A stretch of DNA of 33,397 bases from an uncultured Gilliamella sp. (GCA_946477995.1 CAMLAI010000011.1:1-33397); one strand, 5' to 3'. Shown: positions 25,579 through 33,397, counted from the stretch's first letter. Notes: generated by a model not told the origin, from the sequence alone. Numbers and translations: made by a program.

Positions 25579-25752
25579 AATTTATCGCCTAATATGTAGT
25601 TATGTCATGATCTTTTAATAACAAAATTTAACTATTTTTACAGAACATATATATAAAAGTAGTTGAGTATATATTGATAGCAATAACAAAAAAAGATATA
25701 TTTGTTTTCAATATCCCTTCCCATTAATTAAAATAATTTTGAGCTGATTTTG

Positions 25753-27195
25753 ATGAAAAATTTCAAAGTAGTAAGTTTTTTTATTATTTCTTTTTTTTCC
25801 GCTATATTGCAAGCTCAGTCAGTTGAGTCTTATGTATCTTCGTTACCCAAAGGTAGTGATATATCAATTTTAGTTCAATCTGTTGATGACAAACCAAGGA
25901 CATTAGCTAAATATAAAAGCGATCAATTTAAACAGCCAGCCAGTACCCAAAAAGTGATCACTGCACTTGCAGCAGAACTTGAATTAGGAGCGGATTTTAG
26001 ATTTGAAACTAAAATGTTAACTAATGGTTCAATTGCCAATAAACAATTAAATGGTGATTTGATTATTCAACTGAGTGGTGATCCAACTTTTACGCGTGGA
26101 CAGTTAAAAAATATGCTGGCAAGTTTACGTGGGAAAGGGGTTGAAAAAATAACAGGAAAAGTCATTTTAGATACTTCTATATTTACCAGTCACGATAAAG
26201 CAGAGGGTTGGTCTTGGAATAATTTAACCGCTTGTTACAATGCACCACCGTCAGCTGCAATTATCGATGATAATTGTTTTTATGTGACAATCAAACCGGG
26301 TAAGGTCGGTGCTAAAGCCTCTATTTCTGTTTCCTCAAATATTCCTGTCACGGTGACAGGTAATGTTAAAACTATAGCTAAAAACAGTAAAGATCTGAAT
26401 GATAAATACTGTGAGCTTGATGCCAGTTATACTGACAAAAATCGCTATCAATTATCCGGATGTATTGCGTCAGGTTCAGATAAAATAGCATTAAAATTTG
26501 CTGTACTTAATGGTGTGGATTATTTTTCAAATGTTTTGAAAAATGAGTTAAAACAACAGAAAATTTCGTTTAATGGTGCGATTTCAGCACGTAATGAGCC
26601 AATAAATAGCAAACTTTCATTATTAGTTTCAAGCCAGTCGGCACCGCTATCAGAATTGTTAACCGTAATGTTGAAAAAATCGAACAATCTGTACGCTGAT
26701 GCTATCTTTAGAACAATTGGGGCTCATTACTTTAAAATTCCCGGTACATGGCGAAATAGTGGTGATGCGGTTAAACAAATTTTACTTAAAAAAGCTGGTA
26801 TTGATCTCGAAAATTTGATGATTGTTGACGGTTCAGGTTTGTCTAGATTGAATCTTGTCAGTGCAGACAAAATGATGGAAATTCTGCAATATATTTCAGC
26901 TCATGATCGCGATCTCAAAATTATTGAAAAACTTCCTGTTGCAGGGAAGGATGGAACATTACAATATCGCAAAAGCTTTAATCAACCGCCTTTTATAGAA
27001 ACCATACGAGCAAAAACGGGATATATACAAGGCAGCTATAATTTAGCTGGATTTATTGAGAAGTCAGATGGAAAAATTATCGCTTTTGTTCAGTTACTTT
27101 CGGGGTATCATCCTGAAAGAAGGGATGAGCCTAAAAATAGTGCAATAATGCGTTTCGAATCTGAATTTTATAAAAAATTTGTGATTGGTGAATAA
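25753..27195 (+). CDS. dacB: D-alanyl-D-alanine carboxypeptidase/endopeptidase PBP4
   Basis: A 480-residue penicillin-binding protein 4 (E. coli 477) of peptidase family S13. A signal peptide covers about residues 1-22 (cleavage near AILQAQS). Catalytic motifs are Ser64-Thr-Gln-Lys67 (SxxK), Ser310-Asn-Asn312 (SxN) and Lys421-Thr-Gly423 (KTG). The large insert between the first two motifs is kept, as in class C PBPs. It trims D-Ala and cleaves cross-links in the periplasm. The start is ATG at 25753, with GAG 9 nt upstream; a TTG directly before it is in frame. Confidence 0.95.
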   Translation: MKNFKVVSFFIISFFSAILQAQSVESYVSSLPKGSDISILVQSVDDKPRTLAKYKSDQFKQPASTQKVITALAAELELGADFRFETKMLTNGSIANKQLNGDLIIQLSGDPTFTRGQLKNMLASLRGKGVEKITGKVILDTSIFTSHDKAEGWSWNNLTACYNAPPSAAIIDDNCFYVTIKPGKVGAKASISVSSNIPVTVTGNVKTIAKNSKDLNDKYCELDASYTDKNRYQLSGCIASGSDKIALKFAVLNGVDYFSNVLKNELKQQKISFNGAISARNEPINSKLSLLVSSQSAPLSELLTVMLKKSNNLYADAIFRTIGAHYFKIPGTWRNSGDAVKQILLKKAGIDLENLMIVDGSGLSRLNLVSADKMMEILQYISAHDRDLKIIEKLPVAGKDGTLQYRKSFNQPPFIETIRAKTGYIQGSYNLAGFIEKSDGKIIAFVQLLSGYHPERRDEPKNSAIMRFESEFYKKFVIGE

Positions 27196-27204
27196 AAAAT
27201 GATA

Positions 27205-27229
27205 TTGGCACCTAGAACAAAGGTGCCAA
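27205..27229. terminator. Hairpin between convergent dacB and the ABC exporter gene
   Basis: ttggcacct (27205-27213) pairs perfectly with aggtgccaa (27221-27229) around a 7-nt loop. There is no strong T tract on the plus side; the minus side runs into a T-rich stretch (complement of aataaaaaat). It probably ends the minus-strand ABC gene best. Confidence 0.6.
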
Positions 27230-27243
27230 ACCGTTAAACGCAT

Positions 27244-29079
27244 TTATAGACTATCTGGTAAAAAACCACCGCTTTGATGTTTCCAAAGTTGAGCGTATAA
27301 ACCATTTTTATCCAGTAATTCTTGATGTGTACCTTGTTCGATAATTTTTCCTTCATCCAAAACAACCAGTTTATCCATTGCGGCAATAGTTGATAAACGA
27401 TGCGCTATAGCGATAACAGTTTTGCCTTCCATTAGTGAATATAAACTTTCTTGAATAGCTTGTTCAATTTCTGAATCTAATGCACTGGTTGCTTCATCAA
27501 GTAATAATATTGGTGCATTTTTTAAGATCACCCTAGCAATGGCAATGCGTTGCCTTTGACCACCCGATAGTTTTATACCTCGTTCACCAACATGAGCATC
27601 ATAACCGGTTCTACCATTAGCATCGATTAATGTTTGAATAAATTTATCTGCATGGGCTTTTTTAGCCGCATCTATCATCTCTTGTTCAGTAGCTTGATTA
27701 TTACCATAAAGTAAATTTTCCCGAACAGTTCGATGTAACAAGGACGTGTCTTGTGTAACCATACCAATTTGCGCCCGTAAGCTTTCTTGATTAATCTCGG
27801 TAATGTCTTGTCCGTCAATAAGAATTTTACCTTGTTGTAAGTCATAAAAACGTAATAACAGATTAATTAATGTTGATTTTCCGGCGCCAGAACGTCCAAC
27901 TAACCCTATTTTTTGACCGGGCTTAATAGTTAAATTGAGATCATTAATTACCGAATTTCGAATCTTTTCATCGTAAGTGAAATAAATATTTTTAAACTCG
28001 ATTTTTCCATCAGTCACATTTAGATTTTTGGCATTGGGTTTATCAACAATGGTTGTTGCAGTTGAAAATGTATTCATACCATCTTTCACAACCCCAATAT
28101 TTTCAAATAAAGCTGCAAGCTCCCACATAATCCAATGTGATAAACCGTTTAAACGAAGCGCTAATGCTGTGGTTGTTGCAATAGCACCGATTCCAACTAA
28201 TTGATTTGTCCATAACAGCAAGGCAACACCAGTCGTTGATAAAATAAGTAGAATAGATAGTAAATGATTCACGATTTCAAAACTGCTGACTAGTCGCATT
28301 TGTTTATTGACAGTAATCAAAAACTCATCCATAGACTCTTGGGCATACTTTGCTTCATTACCGGCATGAGAAAACAGTTTAACCGTCATAATGTTTGTAT
28401 AAGCATCCGTTACACGTCCAGTCATGGTAGAACGAGCATCTGCTTGCATACTTGCAACTTTACTTAAGCGAGGAATAAAATAGTACATGGCTAAGCCATA
28501 AAGGACACACCACCCAAAGAATGGCAGCAATAGCCAAGGGGCTAATTGACCGATTACCGCAGCCATAGTTATAAACGAAATCAACACAAATATTAAGATA
28601 TCAGCAACAAGAAAGCAGGTATCTCTAACGGCTAATGCAGTTTGCATAACTTTTGCCGATATTCTTCCGGCAAACTCATCTTGAAAAAAACGCATACTTT
28701 GATTAAGCACTAGTCGATGTAAATTCCAACGCATTCGCATTGGAAAATTTCCCGCTAAACATTGATGCTTGATGATTGTTTGTAATCCAATAATCAAAGT
28801 GCTGGATAAAATGATTAAGGTTAAAATTAATAGCGATGTTTTTTCTTTTTGCCAAAGCTCATTAGGTTCGACAATCGCAAGCCAATCCACCACTTTGCCA
28901 AGCGCAGCGAATAGAAAAGCTTCAAATGCACCACTGAGTGCACTAAATATAATTAAAAGCAGCATGAATATTCGAGTGCCTTGTGTTGATTGCCATATAA
29001 AACCTAGAAAATTTTTAGCTGCTGGTTGCGGTTCACTTTTAGGATAAGGTGACACCAATTTTTCAAAAAATCGATACAT
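27244..29079 (-). CDS. ABC exporter, fused permease and ATPase
   Basis: A 611-residue half-size ABC exporter of the MsbA/multidrug type. Six membrane helices lie in about residues 35-330 and the nucleotide-binding domain in 358-600. Motifs are Walker A GRSGAGKST (395-403), Q-loop VTQD (441-444), signature LSGGQ (504-508), Walker B ILLLDE (524-529) and the switch His560. It should work as a homodimer exporting lipids, peptides or drugs at the inner membrane. The substrate cannot be told. It is not MsbA by context (no lpxK next to it). It is a single gene, convergent with dacB. Confidence 0.9.
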   Translation of the reverse strand: MYRFFEKLVSPYPKSEPQPAAKNFLGFIWQSTQGTRIFMLLLIIFSALSGAFEAFLFAALGKVVDWLAIVEPNELWQKEKTSLLILTLIILSSTLIIGLQTIIKHQCLAGNFPMRMRWNLHRLVLNQSMRFFQDEFAGRISAKVMQTALAVRDTCFLVADILIFVLISFITMAAVIGQLAPWLLLPFFGWCVLYGLAMYYFIPRLSKVASMQADARSTMTGRVTDAYTNIMTVKLFSHAGNEAKYAQESMDEFLITVNKQMRLVSSFEIVNHLLSILLILSTTGVALLLWTNQLVGIGAIATTTALALRLNGLSHWIMWELAALFENIGVVKDGMNTFSTATTIVDKPNAKNLNVTDGKIEFKNIYFTYDEKIRNSVINDLNLTIKPGQKIGLVGRSGAGKSTLINLLLRFYDLQQGKILIDGQDITEINQESLRAQIGMVTQDTSLLHRTVRENLLYGNNQATEQEMIDAAKKAHADKFIQTLIDANGRTGYDAHVGERGIKLSGGQRQRIAIARVILKNAPILLLDEATSALDSEIEQAIQESLYSLMEGKTVIAIAHRLSTIAAMDKLVVLDEGKIIEQGTHQELLDKNGLYAQLWKHQSGGFLPDSL

Positions 29080-29239
29080 AATTGACCTAATTATTTGCTA
29101 TTTTTCATTAAATTGAATCGTTGATATTAACATTGCGAGTAGAATGAATAGAGTTAGATATCCTAAAACTGATGGATAGTTATGAAATTTAACAACATTT
29201 TACTACCTATTATTGCAGATTCTAAAAATATTAAAAACT

Positions 29240-29278
29240 AAAGCAAGAAAGAGTTCATTTTTTATTCTTTCTTGCTTT
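29240..29278 (-). terminator. Hairpin downstream of the repressor gene
   Basis: A 13-bp perfect inverted repeat (aaagcaagaaaga at 29240-29252 with tctttcttgcttt at 29266-29278) has a 13-nt loop. On the minus strand it is followed by a T-rich stretch (tagtttttaat), so it most likely ends the repressor transcript about 40 nt after its stop. Confidence 0.65.
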
Positions 29279-29318
29279 TCAATTATATCTTGAATAACGA
29301 TATTTGCCTATTTTTTGA

Positions 29319-30011
29319 CTAAAAAATATCTTTAATAATTTGTACAACTCGACCCACAAAATGGTACTTATCAAAATTTTCTTTAGAGACTTCAATGGTA
29401 GGGAATTGGTTATTGTTACAAATTAAAACCCATCCATTTTGCGTTAATCGAACTTTACGTAAAAAGGTAATATCTTCATATTCAACTAAATAGATTGCTC
29501 CATCAATAATTTCAACGATTTCCGTATTAATAATTAAACCATTATTATTGTTGATTTCAGGCGACATGAGATCCCCTTTAGCCCAATAAATGATTAATTT
29601 TTTGATATCTAATCCTCGATGAGAAGCCCAACCTTCAACAACGGGATAGTTCATGACAGGAGGTGTTTCTCGAATATATCGTTGTGATTGCGCCTCTTCT
29701 TTGGTTGGTAACTGTTTTTTATAGACGGGAATACGGTATATATTCTCGTTGTAGACATCTGCTTCATCTTCTTTAGGATCTAAAACTTCTAATTTATAGC
29801 CTGTTGCCAGCCAGTTATATGAAACATTGCATTTTTCAGCAATCACTTCCAGACGTGTCAAAGATGGATAAGTTTTTCCTGATAAATAATCTCTAATCAC
29901 TGTTTCAGACATATCACATTTTTTAGCGAAGGCGGAGACAGATAAACCTTGCATTGAGCTATGTAATCTTTCTTTAAATGTTTTTACATTTTTATTTTTA
30001 ATCATATTCAT
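29319..30011 (-). CDS. Phage-type XRE/S24 repressor with altered catalytic site
   Basis: A 230-residue CI-like repressor. The XRE helix-turn-helix covers about residues 22-72 (LSVSAFAKKCDMSETVIRDY ... VSYNWLATG), with a linker to about 125. The C-terminal LexA/S24-type domain covers about 140-225 and has the usual WAKGD, DGAIYLVEYED and VGRVVQI blocks. The nucleophile position in GDSM-type motifs is Leu148 here (GDLMSP), while Lys186 of FLRKVR aligns with the catalytic lysine, so self-cleavage is not expected. The ATG at 30011 is chosen although GGAG lies 13 nt upstream; the frame is open further and an ATG two codons later is possible. No phage structural or integrase gene is nearby. Target unknown. 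Confidence 0.85.
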   Translation of the reverse strand: MNMIKNKNVKTFKERLHSSMQGLSVSAFAKKCDMSETVIRDYLSGKTYPSLTRLEVIAEKCNVSYNWLATGYKLEVLDPKEDEADVYNENIYRIPVYKKQLPTKEEAQSQRYIRETPPVMNYPVVEGWASHRGLDIKKLIIYWAKGDLMSPEINNNNGLIINTEIVEIIDGAIYLVEYEDITFLRKVRLTQNGWVLICNNNQFPTIEVSKENFDKYHFVGRVVQIIKDIF

Positions 30012-30047
30012 TTCTGATTTGTTTCTCCTATTACATCCGTTTTTCAA

Positions 30048-30435
30048 ATTATAGTAGATATTTTATAAGTTTTACATACAACATTAAATGAAAAGCTAAT
30101 ATAAAAAAGTAATTTTTTGTAATTTTGTCTGAATTGTTCGTTTTATAGCAAGTTAATTATATCAATTTGCGTATTAAAAAATCAAAATATAGTGTTTTTA
30201 AAAAAATATTTTATTTTTGTTTTTCTGTTGGAATTTTGTTTATTTCCACGAGAAAAAAAGATTTTTGTCTGCTTTTTAAATGTTTTTTATTTTATATTTG
30301 ATATATGTCAAATTAATTTATTTTCATGAGTTACTTACGTTAAATTTATTTATTTATTGATTTTAAAAGATTTAATTCTTGTTTTTGACCTTTTTCTTTT
30401 AAAATTTAAAATAAATAAAAAAACAAATAAAAACG
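30048..30435. other. Very AT-rich gene-free interval upstream of the repressor
   Basis: Between the repressor start and the small-RNA promoter candidate there is no credible coding frame. The stretch is dominated by A and T homopolymer runs. On the minus strand a TATAAT (30053-30048) is a possible minus-10 for the repressor. I see no clear repeated operator, att-like duplication or tRNA end. Its composition is more extreme than the rest of the window, which may reflect acquired or decayed DNA. Confidence 0.5.
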
Positions 30436-30463
30436 TTGACTGAAACGAAAAAAAATGGATAAT
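30436..30463 (+). promoter_or_regulatory. Sigma-70 type promoter of the candidate small RNA
   Basis: TTGACT (30436-30441), 16 bp, then GATAAT (30458-30463): each hexamer differs from consensus at one base. This is one of the best sigma-70 matches in the window. The predicted start is near 30470. No coding start follows within reach before the terminator at 30521-30552. Confidence 0.6.
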
Positions 30464-30469
30464 AAGCAG

Positions 30470-30552
30470 TGTAAGGATTTTTCATTGTTTTCTTTCCTTA
30501 TATTCCTTATATTTCATGTTGGCCTGTATATTTATATGCAGGTCTTTTTTTT
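30470..30552 (+). ncRNA. Candidate small RNA (or short leader) of about 80 nt
   Basis: A near-consensus promoter ends at 30463 and a canonical intrinsic terminator closes at 30552. Its stem is ggcctgtata (30521-30530) with tatgcaggtc (30535-30544), two G-U pairs, loop ttta, then eight T. The transcript between has a pyrimidine-rich middle with a direct repeat, ttccttatat, at 30494-30503 and 30503-30512 (sharing one base). taagga near its 5' end (30472-30477) can pair with either copy. tatA downstream has its own minus-10 TATAAT (30588-30593), which suggests an independent unit. No family match recognised. Confidence 0.5.
30521..30552 (+). terminator. Intrinsic terminator of the candidate small RNA
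   Basis: A 10-bp stem (30521-30530 with 30535-30544) including two G-U pairs and a 4-nt loop is followed by eight T. The T run is on the plus strand only, so it stops rightward transcription ahead of tatA. Confidence 0.8.
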
Positions 30553-30669
30553 TGCTTAAACTTCTTATGAAATCATCCCTTAAAAGGTATAATGTATAAA
30601 TATATATACCATTTGTTTACAATTCTATTGTTAGACGAATTAATAAAATTTAATAAAGAGGATTTTATT

Positions 30670-30843
30670 ATGTCATTTAGTATCCCACATCTTTTAGTCT
30701 TTCTTGCTGTTGTCGTCTTGTTATTTGGTACTAAAAAACTACGAAACTTAGGATCTGATTTAGGTTCTGCGCTGAAAGGGTTTAAAAAGGAGATGAGTGA
30801 AGATATTGAATCTAAGAATGATCCTAAATTAGATAATAAATAA
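30670..30843 (+). CDS. tatA: Twin-arginine translocase subunit TatA/E
   Basis: A 57-residue TatA/TatE-type protein that forms the pore component for export of folded proteins. One N-terminal membrane helix (about 5-19) ends in the FG hinge (19-20), followed by the amphipathic helix [20 protein letters not shown] and a short acidic tail. The length is closer to TatE (67) than TatA (89). The polar residue near the helix start is His7 where E. coli TatA has Gln8. The ATG at 30670, with GAGG 9 nt upstream, is chosen over an upstream in-frame ATG at 30592. tatB and tatC do not follow; a ubiquinone gene starts 8 bp later. Confidence 0.88.
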   Translation: MSFSIPHLLVFLAVVVLLFGTKKLRNLGSDLGSALKGFKKEMSEDIESKNDPKLDNK

Positions 30844-30850
30844 TTGAGCT

Positions 30851-32035
30851 ATGAGAATTCAATTTGATGTCGCCATTGTTGGGGGTGGCTTAGTAGGTTT
30901 GGCAACGGCTTGTGCTTTAAGTCATTATGATTTGAAAATTGCCATTATTGATAAAAATATTCACCAACATGAAAGTTTGCCAAAGGATAAGATTGGGGTC
31001 AGAGCTTCAGCGCTAAATGGTGCTAGCCAGCGCTATTTTGCTCAAATTGGTGTATGGAATGCACTTTGCTTAAGTGGTCGTGTGCAAGAGTTTACTGAAA
31101 TTGATGTGTGGGAAAAGAATGGACAGGCTCATTTATCAGCACAGGCTAAGGATTATGGTTATCAAAATTTAGGTTATATCATTGAAAATCACGTTATGTC
31201 TCATTATTTATATCACTATGCTTTAGCTAGTAACAACATAACGATTTATAGTCAAGAAGTGATAGATAGTGTATTCGATGATAATAGTGCTTTTTTGACC
31301 TTGGCAGATCAGGTTACTTTACCAGCGAAACTTATTATTGGTGCAGATGGTGCAAATTCATGGATTCGTCAGCATGAAAACATTTCTGTTTTAGAACGTA
31401 ATTATATTCATCACGCACTAATTACAACCGTTGAAACCGAATATCCCCATTACGCTTGTGCAAAACAAATTTTTTATCCCAATGGTATTGTTGCTTTTCT
31501 TCCGCTTTATCATCCTAATAAAAGTTGTTTAGTATGGTCTACTAAACCTGATAATGCAGCTAATTTAGCTTTGTTATCTGAAACCGACTTTTCTCATCAA
31601 TTATTTCAATTAACAGGTGATAAAGTAGGTCACTGTCAGTTAATTAACCCAAGAATGATTTTTCCATTAAAAGCACGCTTTGCCAAGCAGTTTGTTAAAC
31701 ATCGTTTAGTTTTAGTTGGCGATGCAGCGCACACAATTCATCCTTTAGCCGGGCAAGGAGTCAACTTAGGTTTTCAAGATTCGGCCTTGTTAGTGTCGAC
31801 GATAAAAAAATTAATTGATGCAAATCAGGATATTGGCTTGGTCAGTAATCTAAAATCATTTCAGTTTACGCGTCGTAAAGATGCGGTGGTGATGTTAACT
31901 GCAATGCAAACTATTCAAGATATGTTTAATGGGGATAACTTATTTAAGAAGGCACTAAGAACGGTAGGCATGAATACTATTGATTATTGTTCACCATTAA
32001 AAAAACAGTTGATTAAATATGCCATGAAGATATAA
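30851..32035 (+). CDS. ubiI: FAD-dependent ubiquinone-biosynthesis hydroxylase (UbiI/F/H family)
   Basis: A 394-residue flavoprotein monooxygenase. The FAD Rossmann motif is GGGLVG (11-16), LIIGADGANSWIR is the DG motif, and GDAAHTIHPLAGQGVNLGFQD is the second FAD motif of UbiH/F/I enzymes. The middle (HHALITTVET, KQIFYPNGIVAFLPL) resembles E. coli UbiI, which hydroxylates C5 of the ubiquinone ring precursor. The C-terminal end (LKKQLIKYAMKI) looks more like UbiF, which acts at C6. It may be a broad-specificity member. It lies 7 bp after tatA, probably co-transcribed. Family sure; position specificity not. Confidence 0.82.
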   Translation: MRIQFDVAIVGGGLVGLATACALSHYDLKIAIIDKNIHQHESLPKDKIGVRASALNGASQRYFAQIGVWNALCLSGRVQEFTEIDVWEKNGQAHLSAQAKDYGYQNLGYIIENHVMSHYLYHYALASNNITIYSQEVIDSVFDDNSAFLTLADQVTLPAKLIIGADGANSWIRQHENISVLERNYIHHALITTVETEYPHYACAKQIFYPNGIVAFLPLYHPNKSCLVWSTKPDNAANLALLSETDFSHQLFQLTGDKVGHCQLINPRMIFPLKARFAKQFVKHRLVLVGDAAHTIHPLAGQGVNLGFQDSALLVSTIKKLIDANQDIGLVSNLKSFQFTRRKDAVVMLTAMQTIQDMFNGDNLFKKALRTVGMNTIDYCSPLKKQLIKYAMKI

Positions 32036-32053
32036 ATTTGCTGATGTTTATTA

Positions 32054-32075
32054 TCCTGTAGCGTGTGCTACAGGA
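32054..32075. terminator. Intrinsic terminator between convergent ubi gene and namA-like gene
   Basis: tcctgtagc (32054-32062) pairs perfectly with gctacagga (32067-32075) around a 4-nt loop, followed by gataaaatttt on the plus strand. It lies between two convergent stops and probably ends both. Confidence 0.7.
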
Positions 32076-32094
32076 GATAAAATTTTAGCATAAG

Positions 32095-33135
32095 TTATTT
32101 AAAAGCTATTTGATAAGATGCCGGAACAAATGGCGATGAAGGAATACGCAAAGGCCAATAAGGATCATTGAGTAAGCCTCGACCAATTGCTATCAAATCT
32201 GCATCGCCTCGGCTTAAAACGTAATCGGCTAAGTAATGATCTTCAAGCATACCAACAGCTATTATTGGTAAATCTATCGATTGTCTGATAGCGCTAGCCA
32301 AGTAAACTTGATAACCGGCATGAAAATCAGGGGTGTTTGCTGGATCAAGCTGTCCGTCACCGCCACCACTCACATCTAAAACGTCAGCGCCCGCATCGGC
32401 AAAACGTTTAGCTATTTTGCATCCATAATCAACACTATATCCATCTTTACCATATTCTTGCGCTGAAAACCGAATAATTAACGGCATGTCAGGTGGCATA
32501 ACCGATTTAGCGGCTTTAATAACTTGTTCTCCAAAGAGTAACTTATCTTGACCATATTCATCGGTTCGTAAATTGGTTTTAGGTGAACTGAATTGATGTA
32601 TTAAGTAACCATGTGCGCCATGGATTTCAATTGCATCGAAACCAGCTTCAACGGCCCGACGGGTTGATTCTTTAAATTTTTGAATAATGTCAGCGATTTC
32701 ATTTTTTGATAATTCTCTTGGCATTTGATATTGCCACTGTTTATTGGCTTCGTTAGTGCCGTCATAAAGAAGAGGAGAGCAAGATACCACATCATCAGCT
32801 CCTAAAGCTTTACGCCCTGCATGGGCAATTTGAATGGCTATTTTGCCATTTTGGGCGTGAACGGCATCAACAATACGCTTAAACTGATCTCGTTGCTCAT
32901 CATTCCATAAACCTAGACAATTTGGCGAGATTCGTCCATTTGGTGCAACGTTAGTCATTTCAACAATAATTAATCCAACGCCCCCAACAGCTCTTGAAAC
33001 ATAATGAACAAAATGCCAATCATTTGGTAAACCATCTTTAGCTTGATATTGACACATTGGAGGCATAACAATACGATTTTTTAATGATAATTTTTTAATC
33101 GTAAAAGGTGTATTTAAATAAGATATTTTAGCCAT
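32095..33135 (-). CDS. namA: Old yellow enzyme family NADPH dehydrogenase (YqjM/NamA type)
   Basis: A 346-residue FMN-binding TIM-barrel ene-reductase of the YqjM class. The class marker Cys28 and Tyr30 are in MPPMCQY, and the substrate-binding His172/His175 pair is in EIHGAHGYLIHQF. AHAGRK and GRGLLNDPYW carry FMN and phosphate contacts. These enzymes reduce activated C=C bonds of enones and nitro compounds with NADPH; the physiological substrate is unknown, with oxidative or electrophile stress often proposed. It has its own ATG at 33135, preceded by an AAGGAATTC ribosome site. Convergent with the ubi gene. Confidence 0.9.
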   Translation of the reverse strand: MAKISYLNTPFTIKKLSLKNRIVMPPMCQYQAKDGLPNDWHFVHYVSRAVGGVGLIIVEMTNVAPNGRISPNCLGLWNDEQRDQFKRIVDAVHAQNGKIAIQIAHAGRKALGADDVVSCSPLLYDGTNEANKQWQYQMPRELSKNEIADIIQKFKESTRRAVEAGFDAIEIHGAHGYLIHQFSSPKTNLRTDEYGQDKLLFGEQVIKAAKSVMPPDMPLIIRFSAQEYGKDGYSVDYGCKIAKRFADAGADVLDVSGGGDGQLDPANTPDFHAGYQVYLASAIRQSIDLPIIAVGMLEDHYLADYVLSRGDADLIAIGRGLLNDPYWPLRIPSSPFVPASYQIAFK

Positions 33136-33260
33136 ATAGAATTCCTTAAATTATTGGTGAACAATAGATTCTCAACTTTTTGTGAAGAATAATTAAGCTA
33201 TAATATCGCTAATTTAACCGATAGTTAACCAACCGATCAATTTTAAGCTCATTTAATCAA

Positions 33261-33397
33261 TCATGAATTCAATTGCTTCAATAAATTGTAAATGGGTGTA
33301 GCTAAGCCAATTTTCGCATTTTCTGTTGTTAAGTTATACCAATAGCCATTACTTTCATCTAAACATTTCGTGTTGTTAACCATGATGCAATGAATCG
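33261..33397 (-). CDS. C-terminal end of an unidentified protein (partial)
   Basis: A minus-strand frame enters from the window edge and ends in TGA (complement of 33261-33263). It gives 44 visible residues, ending ENAKIGLATPIYNLLKQLNS. The tail faintly recalls the C-terminal helix of ketopantoate-reductase-type dehydrogenases (IATPxNxxLxxLL), but the upstream residues do not settle it. The 125 bp between it and namA hold AT-rich promoter-like sequence only. Confidence 0.5.
   Translation of the reverse strand, partial: IHCIMVNNTKCLDESNGYWYNLTTENAKIGLATPIYNLLKQLNS

Noticed and set aside
25579-25749. Possible manganese riboswitch (yybP-ykoY) upstream of the TerC/Alx gene
   Set aside because: The 170-bp leader is simple AT-rich sequence without the conserved loops of that riboswitch.
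29182-29241. 19-codon plus-strand frame starting MKFNNILLP
   Set aside because: Weak ribosome site, no hydrophobic or leader-peptide pattern with regulatory codons, and the following hairpin fits the minus-strand repressor better. The start resembles UspA-type N termini only over a few residues.
29319-30669. Prophage or integrative element
   Set aside because: Only one repressor is present; no integrase, att duplication, tRNA target, structural or lysis genes are seen on either side.

Overview
The window is a low-GC, gene-dense chromosomal segment of a gammaproteobacterium. Most proteins read as direct counterparts of Escherichia coli proteins (Fur, FldA, SucCD, CydABX, TolQRA, HslVU, Dcd, AsmA, MltA, CycA, DacB, ClsA, YciAB, NudF, CpdA), and several E. 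coli gene neighbourhoods survive: tolC divergent from nudF-cpdA, fldA beside fur, sucCD-cydABX-ybgC-tolQRA, and dcd-asmA. The AT-rich bases and A/T-ending codons, together with a shortened respiratory and TCA neighbourhood, suggest a host-associated lineage such as the Orbaceae. That placement is inference and was not tested.

Layout. 1-95 is the 3' end of metG. 182-2313 holds a short-chain dehydrogenase divergent from a LysR regulator, with a perfect palindrome and a short coding remnant between them. 2371-5539 holds tolC, nudF and cpdA, with a CRP-like site in class II position before cpdA. 5581-8078 is a yciB-yciA-cls membrane operon, and 8145-9196 is fldA-fur. 9376-17124 is a compressed version of the E. 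coli sdh-suc-cyd-tol region: sucC, sucD, cydA, cydB, cydX, ybgC, tolQ, tolR, tolA. sucAB, ybgE, tolB and pal are not at their usual places. An FNR-like box precedes cydA and a strong Fur-box match precedes ybgC-tolQRA. 17295-19177 is hslVU behind a heat-shock-type promoter candidate. 19277-22934 is the minus-strand group asmA, dcd, mltA. 23127-29079 holds cycA, a TerC/Alx metal exporter, dacB (PBP4) and an ABC exporter.

The most accessory-looking stretch is about 29.2-30.7 kb. It has a lone phage-type XRE/S24 repressor whose catalytic serine position is leucine, then about 0.65 kb of very AT-rich DNA without a gene. That stretch contains a complete promoter-to-terminator unit for a transcript of about 80 nt, a candidate small RNA or leader. 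A short orphan TatA, a UbiI/F/H-family hydroxylase, an old yellow enzyme and a truncated unidentified gene follow.

Functional themes are envelope upkeep (TolC, ClsA, TolQRA, AsmA, MltA, PBP4), iron and redox control (Fur, FldA, cytochrome bd, candidate Fur and FNR sites) and cAMP control (CpdA under a possible CRP promoter). I see no CRISPR array, insertion sequence, tRNA or rRNA, and no clear novel multi-gene defence or mobile system. The novelty here is mostly regulatory.
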